Part shown: positions 8,873 through 17,767 of the stretch, in pieces
How positions within the stretch are numbered: the stretch's first letter is position 1
Layout of the letters: every line of letters starts with the position of its first letter
Source: Flavobacterium sp. SUN052
Lineage (GTDB): Bacteria > Bacteroidota > Bacteroidia > Flavobacteriales > Flavobacteriaceae
Direction: 5' to 3'
Length of the DNA stretch: 64,000 nucleotides
Assembly: GCF_028867935.1 (NCBI RefSeq)
Contig: NZ_JAPQNS010000001.1
Location: forward strand, 868,001-932,000
Notes under the pieces: model-generated
The model's database searches: none
The model's input: only the letters and a program-made list of their open reading frames with translations
What the model was told of the DNA's origin: nothing
Made by a program: the position numbers and the translations under genes

Positions 8873-11302
8873 ATGCTAAAGAATTATCTCAAAATCGCCT
8901 TTCGCAACCTCTGGCGAAGCAAAGGCTACGCGACTATTAATGTAGTGGGTTTGGCAACGGCCTTTTGCATCTGCCTTTTTCTGTGCCTGACGGCTTATTT
9001 ACACCTGACGTTTGATTCGTTTCACGCCGATGGTGATCGCATTTTCCAAACCTACCTGTTTGCCAACGATCCGGATGGAGCCACTCGCTCCGGTAATGTG
9101 TCGCTGCCGTTAACGCCCGCCCTCAAAACCGACTATCCCGAACTGGAAGCCGTTACCCGCGTGATGGTGGGTCGCAAAAGCCTGGTTGAAGTCAATGGAA
9201 AGTATTATGATAAACTGATCAACTACACCGATCCCGATTTTCTGAAGGTGTTTTCGTTTTCGCTCCAGACGGGAAATCCGCAAACGGTTTTGCGCGAGTT
9301 AAGTAGCGTTGTCATCAGCGAAAACATGGCGAAGGACATCTTCGGCACGGCGAATCCGATTGGCAAACGCCTGCGGATTGGCAATGATGGGATTCAGAAA
9401 GACTTTATTGTTTCGGGCATCATAAGCGATGCTCCTGATAATTCATCCGTTCGCTACGATGCATTGGTACGGATGGAAAACGCGCCGGATTACCAGAGCA
9501 ATAAAGACAACTGGACCGCCAATTTTCATTCAGTTTTCCTGAAATTGCCACCCAACGTTGATAAGACTGCGTTTGAGGCTCGCTTGAAACCCTTTGCGAA
9601 AAAGTATTTTCAAGGGACTATCGATGAACTCAATAAGAAGAAAGCAAAGCCAGATCAGGCTGGCGATGTGTTTGCCGTGCGTTTACAAAAACTCGCGGAT
9701 GTGCACTTCAACCGGGAGCTAAGCGATAATAAAGGCACTCCGATTGCGGTTGTTTATGTGCTTTTGGGAATGGCTTTTTTCATTCTGGCCATTGCCTGTA
9801 TCAATTTTATTAATCTAAGTATTGCCCGCTCTTTTACGCGAGCCCGCGAAATTGGCGTTCGGAAATCACTTGGAGCGCTTAAACAAGGGCTTTTTGTTCA
9901 GATCTGGAGCGAGTCAGCCCTGATCTGCTGCGTTGGTTTTCTGGCGGGTACAGGCTTGGCTTATCTGTTACTGCCCGTCTTTAACGCCACATTTGGTGGG
10001 AAGCTTAAGTTGGGAACGGCTTTCCAGCCGGGTTTTATCGCGTTTATTCTAGGCGTGATTGCCGTAGTGACGCTGATAGCGGGTGGGTATCCGGCCTGGA
10101 AAATGGCCCAGTTCGATACGGTATCAGTCCTGAAAGGTAAGGTAACCGTTAAGCGCCCCGGAGCCCTGCGCAACGCACTCATTGTTACTCAGTTTGCACT
10201 ATCATGTTTATTGATTTGCTGCACTGTTATTGCCTTTCAGCAGGTAGACCATCTACGCCACAGTCCGCTTGGTTTCGATAAAGAGCAGGTAATCAGTATT
10301 CCGGTAGGAACGCAGGTGAACGGTCGGCAGGTGTTGCAACGGTTGCGCAATAAACTGGCCAACGATCCGGCGGTACTGTCAATTACAGGGACGGGCGTAA
10401 ACCTGGGTAAGGGTAAAGACCGGACCAGCTCGCGGAGTACAATTGGCTATACGTTCAAGGGAAACAAGGTAATGACGGATATGCTGCTGATTGATTTTGA
10501 TTACCTCAAAACCCTGAAAATAAACCCTATAGCGGGTCGTGATTTTGACCGGGCTTACTCCAGTGATTCGGTCAATCGGGTTATTGTAACGCAAAGCATG
10601 GCCAAAATGATCGGCTCTGCTAATCCGGTGGGTTTGCTACTTGGCGACGATGGAGACACTACTGGCACCAAGTCGCAGATTATTGGCGTAGTGCCTGACT
10701 TTCGGTTGTATTCGGTGGCCGAGGAAGCCTGGCCCATAACTCTGTATCTGTCGAATACGGAACCCATTCATTACGTTTTTGTGCGGGTTGCCCCTCAAAA
10801 CCTGGTTAAGTCAATGGACAAGCTGAAAGCAGTATGGGCAGAAGTCGCTCCTCAGGCGGAGTTTATCGGTTCGTTTCTCGACGAAAATGTTGACGCCTGG
10901 TATCAGAACGAGGAGCAACTTTCCCAGATACTTGGTCTGGCATCGGTTATCGCCATTGTGCTGTCGTGCATTGGCTTGTTTGCCATTGCCCTGCTGATGA
11001 TTGAGCAACGCACCAAAGAAATTGGCATTCGTAAAGTGATGGGAGCCAGCATCCCCAGCATTGTGTTGCTGCTGTCCCGCGATTTTGTCAAGCTGGTACT
11101 GATTGCCCTCGGCATCGCCGTGCCCCTGGCTTGGTTTGGCATGAAAACGTGGCTGGATAATTACTCGTACCGAATCGACATAAGCCCCTGGGTATTTGTT
11201 GGCGTTGGGTTTTCGGCCATTCTGATCGCGCTACTTACGGTCAGCTTCCAAAGTGTGAAAGCGGCTCTGATGAATCCGGTGAACTCATTACGTTCTGAAT
11301 AA
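8873..11302 (+). CDS. FtsX/MacB-type ABC transporter permease 3
   Basis: 809 residues, 15 bases after permease 2. Coupling motifs are RAREIGVRKSLGA (about 322) and EQRTKEIGIRKVMGA near the C-terminus. The first periplasmic domain has a lysine-rich stretch before TM2 (about residues 240-260, ELNKKKAKPDQAGD). That stretch, the total length, and the second periplasmic domain (NLGKGKDRTSSRS, DFDYLKTL, AGRDFDRAY) all match permease 5 at 15326. Permeases 3 and 5 are therefore a recent paralogue pair within the array. It ends NPVNSLRSE. Confidence 0.93.
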   Translation: MLKNYLKIAFRNLWRSKGYATINVVGLATAFCICLFLCLTAYLHLTFDSFHADGDRIFQTYLFANDPDGATRSGNVSLPLTPALKTDYPELEAVTRVMVGRKSLVEVNGKYYDKLINYTDPDFLKVFSFSLQTGNPQTVLRELSSVVISENMAKDIFGTANPIGKRLRIGNDGIQKDFIVSGIISDAPDNSSVRYDALVRMENAPDYQSNKDNWTANFHSVFLKLPPNVDKTAFEARLKPFAKKYFQGTIDELNKKKAKPDQAGDVFAVRLQKLADVHFNRELSDNKGTPIAVVYVLLGMAFFILAIACINFINLSIARSFTRAREIGVRKSLGALKQGLFVQIWSESALICCVGFLAGTGLAYLLLPVFNATFGGKLKLGTAFQPGFIAFILGVIAVVTLIAGGYPAWKMAQFDTVSVLKGKVTVKRPGALRNALIVTQFALSCLLICCTVIAFQQVDHLRHSPLGFDKEQVISIPVGTQVNGRQVLQRLRNKLANDPAVLSITGTGVNLGKGKDRTSSRSTIGYTFKGNKVMTDMLLIDFDYLKTLKINPIAGRDFDRAYSSDSVNRVIVTQSMAKMIGSANPVGLLLGDDGDTTGTKSQIIGVVPDFRLYSVAEEAWPITLYLSNTEPIHYVFVRVAPQNLVKSMDKLKAVWAEVAPQAEFIGSFLDENVDAWYQNEEQLSQILGLASVIAIVLSCIGLFAIALLMIEQRTKEIGIRKVMGASIPSIVLLLSRDFVKLVLIALGIAVPLAWFGMKTWLDNYSYRIDISPWVFVGVGFSAILIALLTVSFQSVKAALMNPVNSLRSE

Positions 11303-11316
11303 ACCAAATCTATTCC

Positions 11317-11871
11317 ATGAAACTCTTGCTCACCTCTTTATTACTAGGCTTATGCGTTTCAGCAATGGCCCAGCAATCCCGCTCGTCGAGCCTCCGAACG
11401 AGCATTAACGACGATGATAAGATAATGGCCATTGAGGTTGAAGGTACCGTTAATGGCAACCCGGTTAGTTACAATCGGCGGTTCCAGATAGCCGGCATGA
11501 GCAGCGCCGAAAAAGATGCGTTGAAGATCCGTGTTCTCGATTCCTTGGGCGTAAACCCACCCCCAGCCCCACCCGTGCCCCCAGTCCCGCCACTACCTCC
11601 GGTTCCACCAGTTCCCCCAACCGAAACTGGACGATCGACCGTTCAACTAGTTTGCGAAACGTGTGCTGGCAATGGGAAAATAACGATCAATGGAGATGGA
11701 TTCTCGCTGGAACGCGAGTCACGTAATGAGGGCAAGAAGCCCATGTTCCCGATGCAGGTGGACTTGGAGCCCGGTGAGTATCGCTACATGTACTGGCAAA
11801 ACGGCGTGTTACAAATGCAGCAACCGTTTACCGTAAAGGCTGGAGAGAAGAATGTAGTGAGAGTAAAGTGA
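11317..11871 (+). CDS. Small secreted protein with proline-rich hinge (paralogue of 20627-21127)
   Basis: 184 residues. A signal peptide spans about 1-18 (cleavage after AMA). The N-terminal mature domain includes SINDDDKIMAIEVEG and GMSSAEKDALKIRVLDSLGV. These align with NVNDDGQTLSIRVD and GMSKAERKALEMHIIDSLDV of the protein at 20627, so the two are paralogues. A hinge of repeated PPVPP units (about 77-101) leads to a C-terminal domain with CETCAGNGKITING. It is the last gene of the adaptor-ATPase-permease operon, 14 bases after permease 3. I do not recognise a named family. A periplasmic or surface accessory to the transporter is inference from position only. Confidence 0.75.
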   Translation: MKLLLTSLLLGLCVSAMAQQSRSSSLRTSINDDDKIMAIEVEGTVNGNPVSYNRRFQIAGMSSAEKDALKIRVLDSLGVNPPPAPPVPPVPPLPPVPPVPPTETGRSTVQLVCETCAGNGKITINGDGFSLERESRNEGKKPMFPMQVDLEPGEYRYMYWQNGVLQMQQPFTVKAGEKNVVRVK

Positions 11872-11892
11872 AGGGTGTTGATACATAGCTCT

Positions 11893-12345
11893 TCACAATA
11901 AAAACTGACTCAAGTCGAGGCTCAGGATTTCTGAAAATGAAGATTCTATAGCTTCGGCTTGATCGCCTTTCCGGTAACGAAGCCATTGACCTGTTCGATA
12001 ATTATACACAAAGCCTTCCTGAATGTCATACGCGTAATCCTCAATGAGACTTACAACTTTCTGCAAATCTCCTTTGAGACCCCTCGTATGGCAAACTTCA
12101 ATAATAATCGGGATGTGTTCTGCTTCACGGTCGTAAAGAATCAAGTCGGGCGTGGGACTGGTGCGACCTTCGTCAAGCATTGTTTCTGGCAATGGTTCTA
12201 GAGATATTGCTTTGTCGTAATAGTATAATTTACCCAGACCAACCGTCAACTGACTAATGGCACGTTGATGGTCTATGGGCGCATTAACCCCCATCTCATC
12301 TTCATGTACCATTGAGCTACTATGTTTAACTGTGTACGTCTGCAT
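11893..12345 (-). CDS. Uma2-like / PD-(D/E)XK nuclease-fold hypothetical protein
   Basis: 150 residues from the ATG at 12345. An upstream in-frame ATG at 12366 falls inside a good TAnnTTTG box and is rejected. The core has PTPDLILYD (about residues 76-84), then IPIIIEVCHTRG, and a helix KVVSLIEDYAYDIQEGFVYNY. This D...E-x-(C/K) layout resembles the PD-(D/E)XK fold of Uma2/DUF820 proteins, although a cysteine replaces the usual residue after EV. No signal peptide, so it is cytoplasmic. It is transcribed against the permease operons on both sides and looks like an inserted single gene. The function is unknown; family membership is moderate confidence. Confidence 0.6.
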   Translation of the reverse strand: MQTYTVKHSSSMVHEDEMGVNAPIDHQRAISQLTVGLGKLYYYDKAISLEPLPETMLDEGRTSPTPDLILYDREAEHIPIIIEVCHTRGLKGDLQKVVSLIEDYAYDIQEGFVYNYRTGQWLRYRKGDQAEAIESSFSEILSLDLSQFLL

Positions 12346-12363
12346 ATTTTCTGTGTTTGTGTT

Positions 12364-12371
12364 CAAATATA
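12364..12371 (-). promoter_or_regulatory. Candidate -7 box for the Uma2-like gene
   Basis: TATATTTG on the minus strand matches TAnnTTTG exactly and lies 18 bases upstream of the ATG at 12345. No clear TTTG -33 element at the usual distance was seen. Confidence 0.4.
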
Positions 12372-12389
12372 CTAAAAAGCAATAGTCTT

Positions 12390-14753
12390 ATGCTCCGCAA
12401 CCATTTCAAAATTGCCTGGCGAAACCTGTGGAAACACAAGCTGTTTTCGTTCATCAACATCTTCGGGCTGGCGTCGGGGCTGACGGTTTGTCTGTTGGCT
12501 ATTGCCCACATCAAAGGAGCGTTTGATTATGATGCGTTTCATCCCAATCGGGACCGCATTTACCGGGTTGTGACCGACGTGGTTGGTCGCGACAACGACC
12601 GCACAGCTTTTGCTACCTCGCCTATGCCACTGGCCAACGCATTGAAGCAGGACTATGCCTTTGTGGAAGCTGCCACACGCGTCGTGCGTACGTATGGGGA
12701 GGTTTCGGGCGATTCCCGGCGGCTCAACTTGCTGACATTTGCGGTAGACCCCGACTTTTTCAGGCTGTTCGGTTTCCGGCTGGCTGAAGGTCGGCCCGCC
12801 ACCGAACCCGGCACAGTAGTAGTGACCCGCCAAACGGCCGAGAAATTTTTTGGCAAGGTAAGCCCGGTGGGTAAGGTACTCGACCAGCCAGGCATGTCGC
12901 CCGCCCTGATCACGGGTGTGCTGGCCGATATGCCGAACCGGTCGCATCTTAAATTCGACGCCTTGTTTTCACTGGCGGGGCTCAGCAAAAACAACTCAGC
13001 AGGCGTTTTCGAAAACTGGCGCGAGTACCAGCATGGCTACACGTACGTGTTGCTGAAACCCGGTCAATCGGCTCAGAGTCTGGCACAGGTGTTACCTGCT
13101 ATTGCTGCTCGGGCTATCGCTGGCGAGCGTTTCCAGCACGAGAAAGGATATAGCTTCAGCGTACAGGCGCTAACTCAGATCTCACCTTCCCGCCATGAAC
13201 AAATGCATTCAACGTATGAGCCGCAAGTTGGGGGCCTGTTGGTGGAGATGGGAGTGGGCCTGCTCACGTTGCTCATGGCCGCTTTTAATTACATTAACCT
13301 GACGCTGGCCCGCTCGCTGAGCCGCGCCCGTGAGGTCGGTATTCGAAAAGTAGCCGGAGCCATTCGCTGGCAACTGCTGAGTCAGTTCATGGCCGAATCG
13401 GTGGTGCTGTCGCTGCTGGCGCTGGTGCTGTCTTTTGGTATGCTGGAGTTAGTTAAACCAATGGCTTTTGTTCAGCAATGGCTCATTGGCGGGGTGCATT
13501 GGGACTGGAAAATCTGGACTGTTTTTATCCTGTTCAGTATTGTAGCCGGGTTGCTGGCTGGTATTATTCCGGCGCGGGTACTGTCGGGTTTTCAGCCTGC
13601 GCAAGTGCTTCGAAGTCAAACGGGTTTGAAGGTTATTAAAGGAATTTCACTCCGCAAGTCGCTAATTGTCATTCAGTTTGCTATCTCGCTGGTGGCTATG
13701 ATTGGTCTGCTGACCATGACTCGTCAGATGGATTACATGGCAACGGGCGAATACGGTTTTCGGCGGGAGCGGGTGCTCAATCTGCCCATTAACGATATAC
13801 CGGCTCAGCGGTTGGGCAATGAACTAAACCGGCTGGCGGGAGTAGAACGGGTCACGGCTACCTCCGAACTGTTCGGGTCGTTTGGGGCCAGCACGAGGAT
13901 CAAACGAACTCGTCAGGCTCCAGATTCATCAATGGCTTTTACCTGGGCCGTCGATGAGCAGTTTGTACCGGCTATGAACCTGAGTCTGGTAGCGGGCCGT
14001 AATCTTCCACCGGCCACTGATACCACTGGGCGGTTGGCACTGATCAATGAAGAAGCAGTAAAAGCATTTCGGCTTGGTACACCACACGAAGCTATTGGGC
14101 AGTCGCTCTGGCTCGACGACAATACGGCGGTGACCGTGGTGGGCGTTTTAAAAAACTTTCGATCAACCTCCTTTGCCTGGCCCATCAAGCCGCTTTTACT
14201 CCGTAACCAACCCGATCAGTTTCATTACGTGAGCGTAGCCGTCGCGGCAGGCACCGAAGAAACGGTTCTGGCTGATGTTAAACGTGTCTGGAAGCGTTTG
14301 CGGCCGTTTGTTCCGTTCGAAGGGCAGTGGTACGACGATTTCCTTGTGGCACGACATACTCATGCTGAGGATACTAATTTTATGGCCTTACTCATCGGGT
14401 TGGCTTTTTCTATTGCCTGCCTCGGTCTGCTGGGCATCGTGACATATACTACTCAAACGCGCACTAAAGAAGTTGGTATTCGGAAAGTGATGGGAGCCAA
14501 TGTGGGGCAGGTGATTTGGCTATTATCCCGGAGTTTTGTGCAGTTGCTGCTGGTAGCAGGCTCTATCGCGATACCGCTGGGTTATTTGGCAGGTTATGCG
14601 TTTCTGATCAATTTTGCATATCACGTTTCTATCGGCATTGAAACGATGGGATTATGTTTTGGCGTATTATTGCTCCTCGGCGGCTTAACAATCAGTATTC
14701 AAACTTATCGAGCCGCCATTGCCAACCCAGTAAAATCATTACGAACGGAATGA
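12390..14753 (+). CDS. FtsX/MacB-type ABC transporter permease 4
   Basis: 787 residues, the shortest permease here. The start at 12390 gives the family opening MLRNHFKIAWRNLWKH; an in-frame ATG at 12357 would add 11 unconserved residues. TM2 contains FNYINLTLARS instead of the commoner INFINLATARS. That places it with permeases 10 and 13, which share INLTLARS or a close form. Coupling motifs are RAREVGIRKVAGA (about 312) and TRTKEVGIRKVMGA. After the second motif it has IWLLSRSFVQLLL, and it ends NPVKSLRTE. It stands alone after the Uma2-like gene, with its own promoter presumably in the 44-base gap between the two starts. rhaM overlaps its stop codon. Confidence 0.92.
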   Translation: MLRNHFKIAWRNLWKHKLFSFINIFGLASGLTVCLLAIAHIKGAFDYDAFHPNRDRIYRVVTDVVGRDNDRTAFATSPMPLANALKQDYAFVEAATRVVRTYGEVSGDSRRLNLLTFAVDPDFFRLFGFRLAEGRPATEPGTVVVTRQTAEKFFGKVSPVGKVLDQPGMSPALITGVLADMPNRSHLKFDALFSLAGLSKNNSAGVFENWREYQHGYTYVLLKPGQSAQSLAQVLPAIAARAIAGERFQHEKGYSFSVQALTQISPSRHEQMHSTYEPQVGGLLVEMGVGLLTLLMAAFNYINLTLARSLSRAREVGIRKVAGAIRWQLLSQFMAESVVLSLLALVLSFGMLELVKPMAFVQQWLIGGVHWDWKIWTVFILFSIVAGLLAGIIPARVLSGFQPAQVLRSQTGLKVIKGISLRKSLIVIQFAISLVAMIGLLTMTRQMDYMATGEYGFRRERVLNLPINDIPAQRLGNELNRLAGVERVTATSELFGSFGASTRIKRTRQAPDSSMAFTWAVDEQFVPAMNLSLVAGRNLPPATDTTGRLALINEEAVKAFRLGTPHEAIGQSLWLDDNTAVTVVGVLKNFRSTSFAWPIKPLLLRNQPDQFHYVSVAVAAGTEETVLADVKRVWKRLRPFVPFEGQWYDDFLVARHTHAEDTNFMALLIGLAFSIACLGLLGIVTYTTQTRTKEVGIRKVMGANVGQVIWLLSRSFVQLLLVAGSIAIPLGYLAGYAFLINFAYHVSIGIETMGLCFGVLLLLGGLTISIQTYRAAIANPVKSLRTE

Positions 14754-15064
14754 AACAAGTAGCCTTTACTATGCACCTCAAACCCGGTAATGAGGTGGAA
14801 TATCAACGCCGTCACGATGAGATTTGGCCTGAGCTTTCGGCGGCCTTGACCGATGCGGGAGTTCGTGATTATTCCATTTTTCTGGATCATCAATCGGGCA
14901 CCCTTTTCGCAGTGCAACGCCAGACAGATGACAATACTGCCGACGATTTACCAATGCATCCCGTGGTACAACGCTGGTGGGCATACATGGCCGATCTGAT
15001 GGATACGAATCCCGACAATTCACCCGTGACAATGCCACTAGAACAGGTGTTTTATCACGAATAA
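14750..15064 (+). CDS. rhaM: L-rhamnose mutarotase
   Basis: 104 residues from the ATG at 14750, the same length as Escherichia coli RhaM. It interconverts the alpha and beta anomers of L-rhamnose in the cytoplasm. Conserved active-site positions of the family are present at the expected numbers: Y18, H22, Y41, W76 and W77. The ATG overlaps the permease 4 stop (ATGA), so it is probably translationally coupled. No rhamnose isomerase, kinase, aldolase or transporter gene lies nearby. Its pairing with an FtsX-type permease is therefore unexplained. A longer in-frame start at 14654 lies inside the permease gene and is rejected. Confidence 0.93.
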   Translation: MKQVAFTMHLKPGNEVEYQRRHDEIWPELSAALTDAGVRDYSIFLDHQSGTLFAVQRQTDDNTADDLPMHPVVQRWWAYMADLMDTNPDNSPVTMPLEQVFYHE

Positions 15065-15137
15065 AATTTTCTGACAGGATGACAGGATAAAGAGGATTTG
15101 TTGTAGCTGATAATCCGCTGATACTGTCGAAAAAATT

Positions 15138-15182
15138 AAATGTCCGCAAACGAACGTAGCCGTCCGATTGCGGACATTTTTT
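15138..15182 (+). terminator. Hairpin terminator / paired TGTCCG dyads after rhaM
   Basis: AAATGTCCGCAA (15138-15149) pairs with TTGCGGACATTT (15168-15179) and runs into six T residues (15177-15182), fitting a rho-independent terminator. Inside it are also two dyads: TGTCCG-caaa-CGAACG (15141-15156) and CGTCCG-attg-CGGACA (15161-15176), with centres 20 bp apart. The rest of the gap to 15325 has no gene; a short inverted pair TTTCGTAC/GTACGAAA lies at about 15254-15296. Confidence 0.6.
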
Positions 15183-15325
15183 GTGAGCAACTGGTTTTAA
15201 TTAGTTGATAGTTACTGATTTATAATTTAGGTACAGGATTTGAAGAGGCTTTCGTACGTGCCTGGCGTTACGGCCTAGCGTGATCAGTACGAAACGACTA
15301 ATTTCGAAAATTCAAGTTCAGATAT

Positions 15326-17755
15326 ATGCTCCGCAACTACCTCAAAATTGCCTTCCGAACGCTCTGGAAAAACAAGATACATACGGGTATCAACGTGGTG
15401 GGACTGGCTGTGGCTTTTGCCAGCGCCACCCTGCTTTTTCTGACATCCTGGTTCGAATGGAGTTACGACCGGTTCCACGCCGATGCCGACCGTATCTACC
15501 GAGTTTATTTGCAGGATGCATCCGGCGAGGCAACCAGCATCATGCCGTATCCACTGAGCCCAGTCCTTCAAACTGAAATGACGGATGCCGAAGCGGTAAC
15601 CCGGATGATGTGGCCCCAAACCGAGTTTGTGGGTGATAAACACGTTGCCAAACAGATTCGGTTTGCTGATCAGGATGTGTTCAAGACGTTCACGTTTCCA
15701 TTAGTGAAAGGCGACCCCAACACGGCTCTGAAGGAGTTGAGCAGCATAGTGATTACTGAAGACATGGCCCGTGACCTTTTCGGTGACGAGAACCCCATTG
15801 GCAAATCAATCCGCACCGATGGGTTAAACATGGGGCAGGCGTTTATAGTGACGGGCGTAATGGCCAACATACCCACGAACTCTTCGTTCCGTTTTGATGC
15901 ACTCGTACGGCCCGAAAGCCGAATGGATTACCAACCCAACAAAGCGGAGTGGGGCAACCGTAATCATGAGGTATATGTAAAACTCAAGCCGGGCCGGGCC
16001 GGCGCTCCGGTCGATGCGCTCACCGCCGAAAAACGACTTCAGTCGCTGACGCGCAAATACTGGCAGGCCGAAATTGCCGAAGCAAAAAAGCGGGGTGAAA
16101 AGCCCGACGTTCGGGGTGAATACATCAGCCTTCGTTTACAACCTCTTACCGACATTCGGTTTGATACAAAAGGAGTAATGGGCGCCGGGATCAGCAAAAC
16201 ATACGTGTATGCCCTCGCTCTGATCGGGCTGTTTATTCTCCTGATTGCCGGTATCAATTATGTGAACCTGTCGCTGGCACGTTCCATCACGCGGGCTCGT
16301 GAAGTGGGGGTGCGCAAGTCGTTAGGGGCGCAGCCGGGACAATTGTTCGGACAGTTCTGGGCGGAGTCGCTCGTGATTTGCCTGGTTGCACTGGCCGCAG
16401 GATTAGGTTTGACGGTTGGCTTGCGGCCGACATTTAATCAGGTATTTGGTACCCGGCTTTCACTCGATTTGCTGACCAATCCTTTTACGCTGTTGGCTAT
16501 TGGACTAACGTTTCTGCTGATCACGCTGCTGACGGGTGGTTATCCGGCCTTGCTCATGGCTCGGTTTGAGGCCGTTACCGTGCTCAAAGGTAAAGTCAAG
16601 GCTCCGCGTTCCGGTGGTTTGCGAAGTGTGCTGATTGTGGCTCAGTTTGCGCTAGCCAGCCTGCTTATTACCTGTACGCTGCTTATTAGCCAACAACTCC
16701 GTTACCTGCGCGAGCGCCCCCTGGGCTTTACGCAGGAACAGGTCATTAGCCTACCCCTCCGCAACCGCGACAACCTGAGTGGGACCGATGCTATTCAGAA
16801 ACTCCGTAATCGGTTGCGTAATAACCCAGATGTTGTGAGTATTTCGGGGACAGCAACCAACCTTGGTAGTGGTCTGGATGGTAACACGTCGAGGAGTATG
16901 AGTGGCTGGACGCACAACAACCGCGAGGTCGAAACCGACTGGCTACGGGTTGATTTTGACTACCTGAAAACACTGGGAATGAAACTGGAAGCGGGTCGTG
17001 ATTTCAACCCGGCCTTTGGTACCGATACTGCCAATGCAGTGATTATTACCCAAAGTCTGGCAAAGCAATTAGGTGAGAAAAATCCGGTAGGTGTGGTGAT
17101 TCAACCCGACACAGCCGATAAAAAATACCAGATTGTCGGCGTAATTCCCGACTTCAACTTGTTCTCGCTGCATCAAAAGGCGAAGCCCATTACACTTCAC
17201 CTTGATAATCGCAGCGGGCTAAGCTACGCACTCATAAGAACCACACCACAGGGGATGGTTCGGACAATGGATGCGTTGAAAGGACTCTGGAAAGAGATGG
17301 CGCCTTCGGCCAGCTTCCAGGCATCGTTTGTGAATGAAAATACCGAACGCTGGTACGAACGCGAAGAACGCTTCGCTACCATTTTCCAAATTGCCGCTGG
17401 TCTGACGATCCTGCTATCGTGCATGGGCTTGTTTGCTGTTGCCTTGCTGACAATTGAGCGGCGCACCAAAGAAATTGGCGTGCGTAAAGTGCTGGGAGCC
17501 AGTGTAGGGAGCATTGTTGCGCTGCTGTCTAAGGACTTCCTGAAACTGGTGCTGATTGCCATTGTGATAGCCAGTCCGCTGGCCTGGTATGGCATGAACC
17601 AGTGGCTCCAGGACTTTGCCTACAAAATAGACATCGAGTGGTGGGTGTTCGCGCTGGCCGGATTGCTGGCAGTGGGAATTGCCTTTCTGACGGTGAGTTT
17701 CCAAAGTGTGAAAGCAGCCCTGATGAATCCAGTCAAGAGTTTACGTTCCGAATAA
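15326..17755 (+). CDS. FtsX/MacB-type ABC transporter permease 5
   Basis: 809 residues, the paralogue of permease 3. Shared traits are the lysine-rich segment before TM2 (AKKRGEKPDVRGEYISLRL), the loop NLGSGLDGNTSRS, DFDYLKTLGM and an identical total length. Coupling motif 1 is RAREVGVRKSLGA (about 321), followed by GQLFGQFWAESL. Motif 2 is ERRTKEIGVRKVLGA, with ERR in place of EQR. It ends NPVKSLRSE. It leads a small operon with permease 6 (12-base gap) and the 98-residue protein. The dyad pair at 15141-15176 lies about 150 bases upstream. Confidence 0.93.
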   Translation: MLRNYLKIAFRTLWKNKIHTGINVVGLAVAFASATLLFLTSWFEWSYDRFHADADRIYRVYLQDASGEATSIMPYPLSPVLQTEMTDAEAVTRMMWPQTEFVGDKHVAKQIRFADQDVFKTFTFPLVKGDPNTALKELSSIVITEDMARDLFGDENPIGKSIRTDGLNMGQAFIVTGVMANIPTNSSFRFDALVRPESRMDYQPNKAEWGNRNHEVYVKLKPGRAGAPVDALTAEKRLQSLTRKYWQAEIAEAKKRGEKPDVRGEYISLRLQPLTDIRFDTKGVMGAGISKTYVYALALIGLFILLIAGINYVNLSLARSITRAREVGVRKSLGAQPGQLFGQFWAESLVICLVALAAGLGLTVGLRPTFNQVFGTRLSLDLLTNPFTLLAIGLTFLLITLLTGGYPALLMARFEAVTVLKGKVKAPRSGGLRSVLIVAQFALASLLITCTLLISQQLRYLRERPLGFTQEQVISLPLRNRDNLSGTDAIQKLRNRLRNNPDVVSISGTATNLGSGLDGNTSRSMSGWTHNNREVETDWLRVDFDYLKTLGMKLEAGRDFNPAFGTDTANAVIITQSLAKQLGEKNPVGVVIQPDTADKKYQIVGVIPDFNLFSLHQKAKPITLHLDNRSGLSYALIRTTPQGMVRTMDALKGLWKEMAPSASFQASFVNENTERWYEREERFATIFQIAAGLTILLSCMGLFAVALLTIERRTKEIGVRKVLGASVGSIVALLSKDFLKLVLIAIVIASPLAWYGMNQWLQDFAYKIDIEWWVFALAGLLAVGIAFLTVSFQSVKAALMNPVKSLRSE

Positions 17756-17767
17756 ACCACCAAACCG

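Noticed and set aside
12372..12947. 191-codon minus-strand frame inside permease 4
   Set aside because: Antisense shadow of a conserved permease; composition is typical of reverse-strand artefacts.
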